From the NCBI RefSeq assembly GCF_002003465.1, contig NZ_BDDQ01000065.1, forward strand, positions 1-55,162: a stretch of 55,162 nt of DNA, in the 5' to 3' direction. A program made the position numbers and the translations under genes. Positions 36,280-45,462 of this stretch are shown piece after piece. This stretch comes from Caenibacillus caldisaponilyticus. Lineage in GTDB: Bacteria > Bacillota > Bacilli > Bacillales > Sporolactobacillaceae. Below the pieces are notes generated by a model, which was not told the origin of the DNA, ran no database searches, and worked only from the letters and a program-made list of their open reading frames with translations. Position 1 is the stretch's first letter. The number at the start of each line of letters is the position of its first letter.

Positions 36280-37374
36280 TTATCGTCTGTTCAGCAAGCT
36301 TTTTTCGTTCTTCAGGAACGTGCTGCGCGCGTTTTTCATCTTGGCGATCCGTTCTTCGGCAAGCCGGTCGGCGGCTTTATACGTCGGGATGCCTTCGCGC
36401 GCGGAAATCTCGAAGATTTCCAACAAGCGATCATAGAGGCCTTCGACTTTTTTCAACGCCCGCTCTCGGTTGTAGCCGAGCAGCTCGTCCGCGACATTGA
36501 TGACGCCGCCGGCGTTGATGACATAGTCCGGCGCATAAATAATGCCTTTTTCGTGGAGGATGTCGCCGTGGCGTTCATCCTTCAACTGATTGTTGGCGCT
36601 GCCGGCGACGACTTTCGCTTTCAGCTGCGGAATCGTTTCGTCGTTGATGACCGCGCCGAGCGCGCACGGTGAGAAAATGTCGCAATCCACGCCATAGATG
36701 TCTTTCGGATCGACGGCCTTGGCGCCGAAGGCTTCCACGGCTCGTTTGACGGCTTCTTCATTAATATCCGTGACGATCAAGCGGGCGCCTTCCTTATGCA
36801 GATGTTCCAGGAGCGCGTAAGCGACGTGGCCGACGCCTTGAACGGCGATGGTTTTCCCTTCAAGGGAATCCGAACCGAACGCCACCTTCGCGGCCGCTTT
36901 CATGCCTTTATAGACGCCGTAAGCGGTTACCGGGGACGGGTTGCCCGACGAACCGAATTCGGCGGAAATGCCGGTGACATAATCGGTTTCTTCGTGGATG
37001 ATATCCATGTCTTCAACCGTCGTTCCCACGTCTTCGGCGGTGATGTAACGGCCGTTTAAGCCTTGGATGAAGCGGCCGAGCGCGCGGAACATCGCCTCGT
37101 TTTTGTCCTTTTTGGGATCGCCCATGATGACCGTTTTCCCGCCGCCGAGATTCAGGCCGGCGACGGCGTTTTTATACGTCATGCCGCGGGCGAGGCGAAG
37201 CGCATCTTCAATCGCGGCTTCTTCCGATTCATACGTCCACATTCTTAAACCGCCAAGCGCCGGGCCAAGGGTCGTATCGTGAATGCAAATGAACGCCTTC
37301 AGCCCCGATTCCCTGTCTTGGCAGAAGATGAGTTGTTCGTAATCGTATTTCTCCATGTATTTCATGATTTCCAT
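36280..37374 (-). CDS. bcd: Leucine dehydrogenase
   Basis: 364 residues, exactly the B. subtilis length and very close in sequence. Catalytic Lys80 is in [13 protein letters not shown]; '[13 protein letters not shown]' and the Rossmann '[20 protein letters not shown]' are intact. It interconverts leucine, valine and isoleucine with their keto acids using NAD. GGAGG precedes the ATG by 8 bases. A sigma-54 promoter lies 55-71 bases upstream, making it the first gene of the bkd operon. Confidence 0.97.
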   Translation of the reverse strand: MEIMKYMEKYDYEQLIFCQDRESGLKAFICIHDTTLGPALGGLRMWTYESEEAAIEDALRLARGMTYKNAVAGLNLGGGKTVIMGDPKKDKNEAMFRALGRFIQGLNGRYITAEDVGTTVEDMDIIHEETDYVTGISAEFGSSGNPSPVTAYGVYKGMKAAAKVAFGSDSLEGKTIAVQGVGHVAYALLEHLHKEGARLIVTDINEEAVKRAVEAFGAKAVDPKDIYGVDCDIFSPCALGAVINDETIPQLKAKVVAGSANNQLKDERHGDILHEKGIIYAPDYVINAGGVINVADELLGYNRERALKKVEGLYDRLLEIFEISAREGIPTYKAADRLAEERIAKMKNARSTFLKNEKSLLNRR

Positions 37375-37429
37375 AAGAAAGACCTCCTTTGGTTCTCATG
37401 GCCGCAGAATCGACCGCTAAGGTTCCTAG

Positions 37430-37445
37430 TGCAAAAAACGTTCCA
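37430..37445 (-). promoter_or_regulatory. Sigma-54 (-24/-12) promoter of the bkd operon
   Basis: The minus strand reads TGGAACGTTTTTTGCA, one mismatch to TGGCACG-N4-TTGCA with the invariant GG and GC correctly spaced. It lies just upstream of bcd, and the adjacent gene is the cognate sigma-54 activator. Confidence 0.88.
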
Positions 37446-37459
37446 AAGCGAACCCTTAA

Positions 37460-37473
37460 TGTAAGCGCTTTAT
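37460..37473. promoter_or_regulatory. cre-like site above the sigma-54 promoter
   Basis: TGTAAGCGCTTTAT agrees with the CcpA consensus at 12 of 14 positions. It sits about 15 bases upstream of the -24 element, between the promoter and the region where BkdR should bind. Catabolite control of bkd would make sense; not proven. Confidence 0.5.
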
Positions 37474-37513
37474 TTTCCATATGGACGCATGAAAAATTTT
37501 GCGCATATGCAGG

Positions 37514-39578
37514 TTATTGCAAGCCAGAACGTTCAATGCCGAGCTTATCCAATTTATAGTATAGATTTCGGACCGACAGGCCGAGCGCTTTTGCGGTTTT
37601 TGTTTTGTTATAATCATGATCCTTTAACGCTTTCTGTATAATTTCTCTTTCATAGGCGGTGACAAGATCGGCCAGCCGGGACGGCGGCCTTTCAGCACCC
37701 GGGGCCATCCGCGGGCTTTCAAGTGCCGCTTTAAAGTCGAGCGGCGGCAGATGACGGGCTTCGACGCGCGTCTCATGGACGGCCATGCGAATGACGGCGC
37801 GTTCCAATATATTTTCCAATTCCCTGACGTTGCCTGGCCAATCATAGGCGATCAGCCCATCGACCGCTTCAGGGGCAATATCCCATACATGCCTTCCGAA
37901 ATCGCGGTTGATTTTATTCAACAAATGCTTGGCGAGAGGCGGAATATCTTCTTTGCGCTGCCTGAGAGGAGGAATGAAGATGGGCAGGCGATTGAGGCGA
38001 TAATAGAGATCTTCGCGAAACGTGCCTTCCGCCATGCGCTTCTCCAGATTCACGTTCGTCGCGGCGATGACCCGGACATCGACCGGGACGGGCTTCGTCC
38101 CGCCGACGCGGACGATTTCCTTCTCTTGCAAAACCCTGAGCAATTTCGCTTGCATCCGCGGGGACAGTTCGCCGATTTCATCCAAAAAAATACTTCCGCC
38201 ATGCGCTTCCTCAAAAAATCCGCGCTTGCCGCCCTTTTTCGCTCCGGAAAAGGCGCCTTCATCATATCCGAACAGTTCGCTTTCCAAAAGGGATTCGGAA
38301 AGCGCCGCGCAATTAACCCTGACGAATTTTTTATAACGTCGCGGGCTCGCGTTGTGAATCGCATGGGCGAACAGCTCTTTCCCGGTGCCCGACTCTCCGC
38401 GGAGCAAGACCGTAATCGGCGTGCCGGCGGCCGACTTCGCCTGGTCGATCGCCCATCGCATCGCTTCGGAGACCGCGATGATATCGTCGAAGGTATATTT
38501 CGCCTCCAAGGAGCGGATCAATTGGCGCGCGCTGGAGCTCATCGGTTAAAGCCGTGATCTCGGTCATATCTTGGATGATGGCGACGCTCCCCTTGATCGC
38601 GCCGTCGACGACGATCGGGGCGACATTGACGACGACATCGCGTTTCGCTTGTCCGACTTTCATGCGCGCCCCCCGCACCGGCTTGCCGGTCTTGAGCACT
38701 TTCATGTGCATGCTTTCGCCTTCGGAAATGTCGATCGTCGCGGGCTTGCCGATGACCTCTTTTTCCGTCAGACCCGTCAATCGCGTATAAGCCGGATTGA
38801 TGAGGATGCCGTTGCCGTTTTCATCGACGACGGAAATCGCCTCTTCCGCCGACTGAATGATCGCGTTCAGCATCGTCTGAACGGCGCGCAAATCCGTGAT
38901 TTCGTCCGCAAGCTTTTCGACGTCGGTGATGTCTTTGAAAACGGCAAACGCGCCGCGCGGCCGGCCTTGTTCGTCCAAAATCGGCAACCGCGTCGTGATG
39001 ATCGTTTTCCCGTTGTTTAATGATTGCTGGCGATTGATCTCCGGTTGTCCGGTATGTAACAGGCGTGGAAGCTCGGTGGTCGGAATGACGTCTTGTACGT
39101 GTCGGCCGATGACGTCAGCGCGCTTCAAACCCATGATGGTTTCGGCGCTCGGATTGAACAGCGTCACGATGCCGCGGGCATCGATGGCCACCATGCCGTC
39201 GTGCGTCAAATTGAGGATGAGCCGCTCCAGCTCAGATTGTTCTTTGAGCTTGCGGATCAGTTTCTCCTTGTCGTTCATCAAAGCGGCGACCGCGCGGACG
39301 ATGTTGTACGGAATGACCGCCGTTGAAGAGGGAATGCGGCGGATAAGCTCGTCATCGATGGCGTCCGTCGCCGCGTTCACCGCGATGTCCAAAGCCGGAC
39401 GAATATAAGGCAACCATGACGTATCGGTGGCGATTCCCTTTTTCGCGGCGTATTTTAAAGCCGGCGCGCGCGGATTTTCATCGACGACGCAAACGATGCG
39501 CACCGACTTTTCCGCCTCAAGCGTCTTCAGCAACTGCAAGCCGTGGACACCGCCTCCGATGATCAGAACCGATTTCAA
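37514..39578 (-). pseudogene. bkdR: Sigma-54-dependent activator BkdR, frameshifted as read
   Basis: The N-terminal frame starts at TTG 39578 (AGGTG 6 bases before) with a Rossmann-like start (MKSVLIIGGGVHGLQLL), then two PAS domains ('MVAIDARGIVTLFNPSAETIMG' type and 'ISVVDENGNGILINPAYTRL'). It leaves frame at the alternating GC run 38525-38532. The AAA+ domain continues in the next frame: Walker A '[11 protein letters not shown]', GAFSGA loop for sigma-54 contact, '[10 protein letters not shown]', and a Fis-type HTH '[20 protein letters not shown]'. Restoring one GC pair gives about 688 residues, near B. subtilis BkdR. It should activate the bkd operon in response to branched-chain substrates. 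Confidence 0.9.
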
Positions 39579-39846
39579 TCGCATCACCTGACTTGGAAAG
39601 AAAACCAGCGCAAACTGTGCCCCGGCGGTTGACCGGCCGCCGAAACGGACTTTTCCCTCGCACCAAAGGCTTCCCACATTCCGATGACGTTTCACCGCGC
39701 TTCCGCTCCCAGCGCAGATGCACCTGCCGTGGTGAACCCTGTCACGAAACGGACGCTGCCGCGCATTCAAGCGAATATCGACGCTGCAGGATATCAAAAG
39801 CTAAGATTTTCATCCTTATTTTAACCAACTTTTCCACTCGGCACAA

Positions 39847-39876
39847 TTGGACAGTCCCCATGAACTTCGTTAGAAT
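39847..39876 (+). promoter_or_regulatory. Sigma-A-type promoter of yqzF
   Basis: TTGGAC and TAGAAT with an 18-base spacer, 84 bases before the yqzF start. The rest of 39579-39959 is the divergent region between bkdR and yqzF, with no other recognised element. Confidence 0.55.
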
Positions 39877-39959
39877 TAAGGATCAGATAGAAGAATTAAA
39901 ATGAGCATCGGTCAGGCGACCTTTCAAACGACGGTCGCAACCGTAAAGGAAGTGCCGTT

Positions 39960-40259
39960 ATGTCGCGAGTTATCGCATTGCTCTCGCTCGTCATCCCCGG
40001 CGCGATCGCGGCTGCGGGCGTAAAACTCATGCGCGATACGGTTTTTGATATTCTCCACTCGCCCTTTCCGTGGCTTTGGCTGCAATTTCTGGCCGGCCTG
40101 GTGATGTTCGGCGCCGGCGTCTCGTTCATCGGAGGCTGGGTGGCCTACCGCGACCGGAAACATCATTACTCGTATCGAAACCGCCAGCCGCGGCGGAACG
40201 GCCGCCGTCGGGAAAACGCTCCCGATATCGATAAAAACAGGGAAACGCGCGATCTTTAG
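39960..40259 (+). CDS. yqzF: DUF2627 membrane protein YqzF
   Basis: 99 residues. Two transmembrane segments (about 3-22 and 36-62: SRVIALLSLVIPGAIAAAG, LWLQFLAGLVMFGAGVSFIG) are followed by a basic hydrophilic tail. In B. subtilis yqzF also lies divergent to bkdR, which supports the name. AAAGGAAG precedes the ATG. The stop codon falls in the loop of the terminator hairpin. Function unknown. Confidence 0.85.
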   Translation: MSRVIALLSLVIPGAIAAAGVKLMRDTVFDILHSPFPWLWLQFLAGLVMFGAGVSFIGGWVAYRDRKHHYSYRNRQPRRNGRRRENAPDIDKNRETRDL

Positions 40260-40276
40260 CGAAGATAGCGCGTTTT
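40244..40276 (+). terminator. Terminator overlapping the yqzF stop codon
   Basis: AAACGCGCGATCTT pairs with AAGATAGCGCGTTT (one bulge) and is followed by TATAAT. The TAG stop of yqzF is inside the loop. Confidence 0.8.
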
Positions 40277-40322
40277 ATAATGCTCACCTCTTCATGGACC
40301 AAACAACGTCACGGCGCACGGC

Positions 40323-41795
40323 TCAACCGTTGCGCGCTTCCGGTTTATCCAACGAAGCGACGGGATCAAACCGGCACTCCTGCAAAGGGATGACCTTGGT
40401 CTTCTTAATAAACTTGTAACCGAACCACAGAATTAAAAACAGCGGGATGCCGAGATAGGCAGCGGTGACGTCCATCCAATTGATATGTCCGCTTAAGAAA
40501 GCCTGATAATCTTGGGCCAAAATGACGATCAAGCAAACGATGAAGGCAAAGATCGGTCCGAAGGGATACCACTTCGCCCGGTACGGCAACTCTTCAAGGG
40601 ATCGCCCCTGAGCGACGTACGCTTTGCGGAACCGATAATGGCTGATGGCGATGCCGATCCAAAAGATGAACCCCGTAATCCCTGAAGCATTCAACAACCA
40701 AATGTATATTTTTCCGCTCCCGTATATGGAGGCGAGAAAGGCGAGCATGCCGATGACCGTCGTCGTAATGAGCGACCAAATCGGGACGCCGCGTCTGTTC
40801 ACCTTTGCGAAAAATTTCGGCGCCTGCCCGTCTTCGGCCATCGCATAGAGCATCCGCGTCGAGGCGTAAAGGCTCGAGTTGCCCGCGGACAAGACGGCCG
40901 TCAAGATGACGGCATTCATGACGGAAGCCGCAAACGCGAATCCGGCGCGTTGAAAGACGATGGTGAACGGGCTGACCATGACGTCCGAACTCAACAGATT
41001 TTTATTTGTATAAGGAATCATGAGACCGATTACGGCAATGGCCAGAATATAGAAAAGCAAGATCCTCCAAAAAATCGTGCGGATCGCTTTCGGGATGTTC
41101 ACTTTCGGATCTTCGCTTTCCCCGGCCGCGACGCCGACGATTTCCGTCCCCTGAAACGAAAAACCGGCGATCAAAAACACGCTGAGCACGGTGGACACCC
41201 CGCCGACAAAAGGCGCGTCGCCCGTCGTGAAGTTTTTAAATCCGACCCCTTCACCGCCGATGATGCCGACGATCATGAGCAAACCGACAACGATGAAAAT
41301 GATGACGGTAGCCACTTTAATGAACGAAAACCAATATTCCCCTTCGCCGTATCCCCTGACGGACAAGTAATTTAACGAAAAGAGCAAAATCAAGAACAGC
41401 AAGCTCCATAAAAATGGGGACCCGTGCGGAAACCAAAATTTCATGATGACGGCGGCGGCCGACAGTTCGGCGGCGAGCGTAATCGCCCAGCTGTACCAAT
41501 AATTCCAGCCGAGCGCAAAACCGAGCGCCGGGTCGATGAACCGCGTGGCATACGTGCTGAAGGAACCGCTTACAGGCATGTAAGCAGCCAGTTCGCCGAG
41601 GCTCGTCATGATGAAATAAACCATGATGCCGGTGATGAGATAGGCAACCAACGCGCCGCCCGGCCCGGCATCATGCACGGTCGCTCCGCTTCCCAGAAAC
41701 AGGCCGGTGCCGATCGCGCCGCCGAGGGAAATCATGGTGAGGTGCCGCGCTTTTAACCCTCTCTTCAATTTTTCTGCCGCTGCCAACTTTTTCAC
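40323..41795 (-). CDS. Amino-acid permease (APC family, LysP-like)
   Basis: 490 residues with about twelve hydrophobic segments. The opening 'LKARHLTMISLGGAIGTGLFLGSGATV' is the APC/AAT signature, and 'FSFQGTEIVGVAAGESEDPK' with 'EDGQAPKFFAKVNRRGVP' fits the lysine/basic or other LysP-related permeases. Substrate is not decidable; next to bkdR a branched-chain amino acid would be attractive, but the sequence looks more like LysP. GTG at 41795 lies close to AAAGGA; TTG three codons later is an alternative. No lysine riboswitch was seen upstream. Confidence 0.85.
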   Translation of the reverse strand: MKKLAAAEKLKRGLKARHLTMISLGGAIGTGLFLGSGATVHDAGPGGALVAYLITGIMVYFIMTSLGELAAYMPVSGSFSTYATRFIDPALGFALGWNYWYSWAITLAAELSAAAVIMKFWFPHGSPFLWSLLFLILLFSLNYLSVRGYGEGEYWFSFIKVATVIIFIVVGLLMIVGIIGGEGVGFKNFTTGDAPFVGGVSTVLSVFLIAGFSFQGTEIVGVAAGESEDPKVNIPKAIRTIFWRILLFYILAIAVIGLMIPYTNKNLLSSDVMVSPFTIVFQRAGFAFAASVMNAVILTAVLSAGNSSLYASTRMLYAMAEDGQAPKFFAKVNRRGVPIWSLITTTVIGMLAFLASIYGSGKIYIWLLNASGITGFIFWIGIAISHYRFRKAYVAQGRSLEELPYRAKWYPFGPIFAFIVCLIVILAQDYQAFLSGHINWMDVTAAYLGIPLFLILWFGYKFIKKTKVIPLQECRFDPVASLDKPEARNG

Positions 41796-42430
41796 ATTCC
41801 TTTCATATCAATTTTCTTATCAATCCGATAATTTATTATACTAAGAAATCTGGAGCGTGTCGATAGCGCGGAGTAATTTACATATTCCTCCATCTTTGCC
41901 TCAGCAGCGGCAGCAAACATGCCGATGTCGCCAGCGATAGGCCGGCCATGTTTCACCGTTGTTAAAAGGCCTGCGCTTACCCTATTTCCGATTCATCGTT
42001 TGACTGCCGACCCTGTACCACTCACTTTTTACGGATAGAATGCTTGCCCATTCAACAAGCTTTCCTCTGATATCGACCATGAAAACGGACAAAGGCGCCC
42101 GATCGAGCGTTGTGCACCGCCGCCGATGCACGAAGCGTTGGCATTGCCGTCCGGCCCTTCCGCCCATTCTTTGTGAGGATCTAAAAGTCTATTGAAACAA
42201 ATGATAACCGATGAAACGCGCCCGATCACTAGGAATATTTTGGTATCCTTTTGCAACGCCCGCTCTTTTCTCCGTGCCGAAAATTCCCTATTAAACTTGC
42301 GCTCCGCATTGCAAATGGAAAGCTGGCTCCGCGCTTTCCGGCGCCATTCCGGCCGCTTGCTGTCGGCCAAACGGGTATGCCCCCGTTCGGCTGAATGTGA
42401 AAACCAGGAAACGCCTCGGCCTTCCTCATT
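41796..42430. other. Intergenic region, possible gene relic
   Basis: AT-rich promoter-like sequence up to 41850. On the minus strand, two neighbouring frames at 41985-42370 (one ending GKLVEWASILSVKSEWYRVG) look partly protein-like, as if a frameshift had split a gene, but no family is recognisable and no start site is present. Confidence 0.35.
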
Positions 42431-43516
42431 TTATTTTTTGGCGGTTTTCTGTCTTTTTTCTCCCACCGTCCACAGCCAATAACCGAAAACAAGGGCGATG
42501 ATGCAACCGACCAACGTATAGATCAGCCGGTCGACCATCAGATCAAAAGAAATCTGCTTCCCGCGATTGAGCAAAATAAATAGCAAAGGCGTCATGGCCA
42601 TCGAATAAACGGCATAATTTCGCACTTTTAAATAACGGCGGACACCGCCGATGCACGCGACGATGAGGACCAGCCACGGCATCGAAACCGGAAACGCCAA
42701 TACCGCGGCGCCGAGCAAAACGCCGAAAAACGTACCGGCAGCGCGTTGAAAAATGCGTGAAGTCCCGTTCGCCGCGTTTCTTTGCAGCACCAACACAATG
42801 GTCAGGCTGATCCAATAGGCATGCGGAGACTTTAACAACAATTGGATGCCCTGGGCGAGGCTCAAACATAAAACCAAACGGATCGGATAGGACCACGCCC
42901 GGAAGGTTTTCAATCTGACCAGCCAGTATTTCATTTGCGCATGAAAATCCGCCTTTGAATCATGGACAGATAGCGACCGGTGCGACGATTCCTTTTTCAT
43001 ATTGGGAAAAAATAAAGAGATCAAAGCCGCCCAAACAGCGCCTAAAGAAGAAAACAAACCGATCCAAAGCGGATGGGCCTGTGTCGGCAGGGATATCCCC
43101 GTGCCGATCATAAAGAAAATCGCAAATCGGACGCTGTTGGCGGCCAATGTCCGATTGATGCCGCCCGCCAAAGCCACCAAACCGTTCATCACAACCAAAA
43201 TAAGACTGGCCGTTAACGAATGATGTGGCCCGACCCACGCGCCCAAACTCGTTGCCGCAAATCCCGTGAAAACGACGCGCGCATAGTAGGTAACGGCCGC
43301 CTTTAAAGGAACATCACCATCGGGCGGAACAATAAAAAGACTGCCGAGGGCAATGATGAAGCCGATTTCCGCTCGGCCGACGAGCGCGCCAAACACAAGC
43401 GGCAAAGCCGTTCCCAAAGCGGCTGAAACCATTTGCCATTTAGGAACCGGCGCCGAACGATCCCATTGCCAAAGGCCATCAAAAAGAGGCCTTCTGTTCC
43501 CCGCTTCTTGTTTCAT
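42431..43516 (-). CDS. FUSC/aromatic-acid-exporter-like membrane protein
   Basis: 361 residues. Two sets of about five hydrophobic segments (35-170 and 210-345) with a soluble middle part rich in Lys and Ser, the layout of the FUSC/DUF939-type proteins; 'YWISLTIVLVLQRN' and 'RAAGTFFGVLLGAAVL' are typical for the family's second repeat. ATG at 43516 follows GGAGG; nine codons above are in frame. Family members export aromatic acids or have unknown cargo. It stands alone. Confidence 0.8.
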   Translation of the reverse strand: MKQEAGNRRPLFDGLWQWDRSAPVPKWQMVSAALGTALPLVFGALVGRAEIGFIIALGSLFIVPPDGDVPLKAAVTYYARVVFTGFAATSLGAWVGPHHSLTASLILVVMNGLVALAGGINRTLAANSVRFAIFFMIGTGISLPTQAHPLWIGLFSSLGAVWAALISLFFPNMKKESSHRSLSVHDSKADFHAQMKYWLVRLKTFRAWSYPIRLVLCLSLAQGIQLLLKSPHAYWISLTIVLVLQRNAANGTSRIFQRAAGTFFGVLLGAAVLAFPVSMPWLVLIVACIGGVRRYLKVRNYAVYSMAMTPLLFILLNRGKQISFDLMVDRLIYTLVGCIIALVFGYWLWTVGEKRQKTAKK

Positions 43517-43684
43517 CTCATTCCTCCAATCTCTTTCAGCCAAATATCCTTCCCTTTACAGAAGCATGATCCGGCGTCGCACCAACACGCCTTGAATGAC
43601 AATCGGCTTTTGTTTCCCGTGAAGCCGACCGAACCGATTGTCCCATTGCCATCCAAATATCCAAAGGCCACGGGTAAAACCGAA

Positions 43685-44245
43685 TCATTTGACCTTCGCG
43701 TATATGCAAGTGTCTCTGAGCCCCGTGCCATCCACAGAAACGGCGTCATTCTTTAAAATGCCTTCCAATGTAAACCCTAAGCGTTCGGGGATTTTGCGGC
43801 TTTTGACGTTTTTGGAATCGCACCGGATTTCGACCCGGCGCGCTTTCAATTCATTAAACGCAAAATCGGTAATGCCTTGGACCGCTTCGGTCATGTATCC
43901 CTTTCCGCTGTAACGGCTGTCAATCCAATAGCCGATTTCAAACTTCGGAACATGCCAATCGATCCGATGCAATCCCGATGAAGCGATAAACGCGCCGGAA
44001 TCCCTATGAAAGACGTGCAGACGCAAATCCTCGCGATTCAAGAATTTTATGTAAGCCTCTCTAATATTGATTTCAACTTGTTGTTCCGACGGCTCCTGCT
44101 GGGCAAACGGCAGCCACGGCTTGAGCTCGGCAAGCGATGCTTTGATGGCAGCAAACACCGCTTTCCCATCTCCGGGTTTAGGCATCCGGATGAGCAAGCG
44201 TTCGGTATAAAACTCCGTCGGAAATTCAAGCAATAAAGGATTCAT
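43685..44245 (-). CDS. GNAT N-acetyltransferase, RimJ/RimL type
   Basis: 186 residues. 'FYTERLLIRMP' at the N-terminus, 'IGYWIDSRYSGKGYMTEAV' (acetyl-CoA loop) and 'EIRCDSKNVKSRKIPERLGFTLEG' are classical RimJ/L motifs. It would acetylate an amino group of a protein or small molecule; target unknown. ATG at 44245 follows GGAG by 9 bases. Confidence 0.9.
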   Translation of the reverse strand: MNPLLLEFPTEFYTERLLIRMPKPGDGKAVFAAIKASLAELKPWLPFAQQEPSEQQVEINIREAYIKFLNREDLRLHVFHRDSGAFIASSGLHRIDWHVPKFEIGYWIDSRYSGKGYMTEAVQGITDFAFNELKARRVEIRCDSKNVKSRKIPERLGFTLEGILKNDAVSVDGTGLRDTCIYAKVK

Positions 44246-44410
44246 AGAAAAACACTCCACATCTATTTTTTTCGATTGTACAAGATTTGACCTCTGAAAA
44301 TAACCCTTTCCGGCATTCTCGATTGAGTAAAATGGAAGATTTTGATTTAATCAGTCTTTCCCCAACTTCAACGCAAGCGCTTTGCGGTGCGAACAAACAA
44401 CACAGGGTTG

Positions 44411-45181
44411 TTATTGTTCGTTTTGGCGGAAAAATGCAATAATGCCGTGGTGGTCCGAATAACAAGCGCCGTTTGGATCGTGCCCGACTCCTTGAGCGAT
44501 CTCCAAAGCGATTGGCAATTTGTGTTTCATCCGTAACGCCGCGAACGGCAAGGCATTGATTTCCGCGGGAACATTTTCGTCTCCCGTACCGTGCCAAATT
44601 TTGCAGGGAACGGGGGCTAACGCAAGGTTTTCAAGAGCAAACGTTTCGTCAATATATGTATCTACGGTACGATAATCCCTTTCATGCGCTGAAGCAATCG
44701 CGTGCCCCATCGGGTCATCCATGCCTAAATGATTCTTCTTTATGTAATCATTTTCGTATTTTCTTTGGTCTTTGACGTTTAAAAGCGGCTGGGAAAAGGC
44801 GACGGATCGAACAAAATCAACGTTTTTCATCAACCTTAAAGCGAGCAAGCCGCCCATGCTAATGGCAAACAGATGAACGGACTCATGAATTCCCGTTTCT
44901 TTAACCATATACTCATGGAGATGTTTGATGTCTTGGAGGGCTTTATCATTTCCGAAGTTCGCCCCGTGCGCATTGGAATAACCGAGCGTATACCCTTCCG
45001 CCAACAGAGCGTTGAATAATGCCCTTTTATTTACATCTTCATGCCAGTCGCTGCTGTTGTTTGACACAAAGGCCGTCGACCCGCCTAAAAAAATGACGCC
45101 ATAACCATTTGAAGGCTCAGGTTGCCCGATGTAGGCCCATTGGCCGTCAAGATTGACAAACCGTTCCGCAACAGCCATCAT
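44411..45181 (-). CDS. Alpha/beta hydrolase of unknown substrate
   Basis: 256 residues. Nucleophile elbow 'FAISMGGLLAL', an acid in 'WHGTGDENVP' and a late His in 'GVGHDPNGA' make a complete triad. The first 60 residues hold 'GVIFLGGSTAFVSN', an oxyanion-side strand. No signal peptide. ATG at 45181 lies 6 bases after AGGA; the earlier ATG overlaps that site. It has no operon partner. Confidence 0.82.
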   Translation of the reverse strand: MMAVAERFVNLDGQWAYIGQPEPSNGYGVIFLGGSTAFVSNNSSDWHEDVNKRALFNALLAEGYTLGYSNAHGANFGNDKALQDIKHLHEYMVKETGIHESVHLFAISMGGLLALRLMKNVDFVRSVAFSQPLLNVKDQRKYENDYIKKNHLGMDDPMGHAIASAHERDYRTVDTYIDETFALENLALAPVPCKIWHGTGDENVPAEINALPFAALRMKHKLPIALEIAQGVGHDPNGACYSDHHGIIAFFRQNEQ

Positions 45182-45287
45182 TCTCATTCCTTTCTTTTTA
45201 TTCCCACCCCTACCGCAATTATATAAATTTGGTATTTTATCCTCTAACCAATCATGCCGTCCATTTCACCAATTAAAGATATAAGGA

Positions 45288-45314
45288 AACCACCCGCGCA
45301 TGATGCGGGTGGTT
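45288..45314. terminator. Palindromic hairpin after the siderophore gene cluster
   Basis: AACCACCCGC pairs with GCGGGTGGTT around GCATGAT. It lies 150 bases past the last gene of the minus-strand siderophore operon and may end it, though the T-tract is weak on both strands. Confidence 0.5.
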
Positions 45315-45462
45315 CTGAAACGTCGGCCCTCCCTCCCTCGATATGGCGTGTGGGGGTTGCCTTATATGCCTTTGGATTTTTGTAAGCCATAAAAATGCGC
45401 TTCAGGCACGGACGTGAGGCGGCACATCATCGGTGATCAGCCTTTTGCGGTCAGCCCAGCCT

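Noticed and set aside
41796-42000. Lysine riboswitch before the LysP-like permease
   Set aside because: None of the conserved L-box segments could be found.
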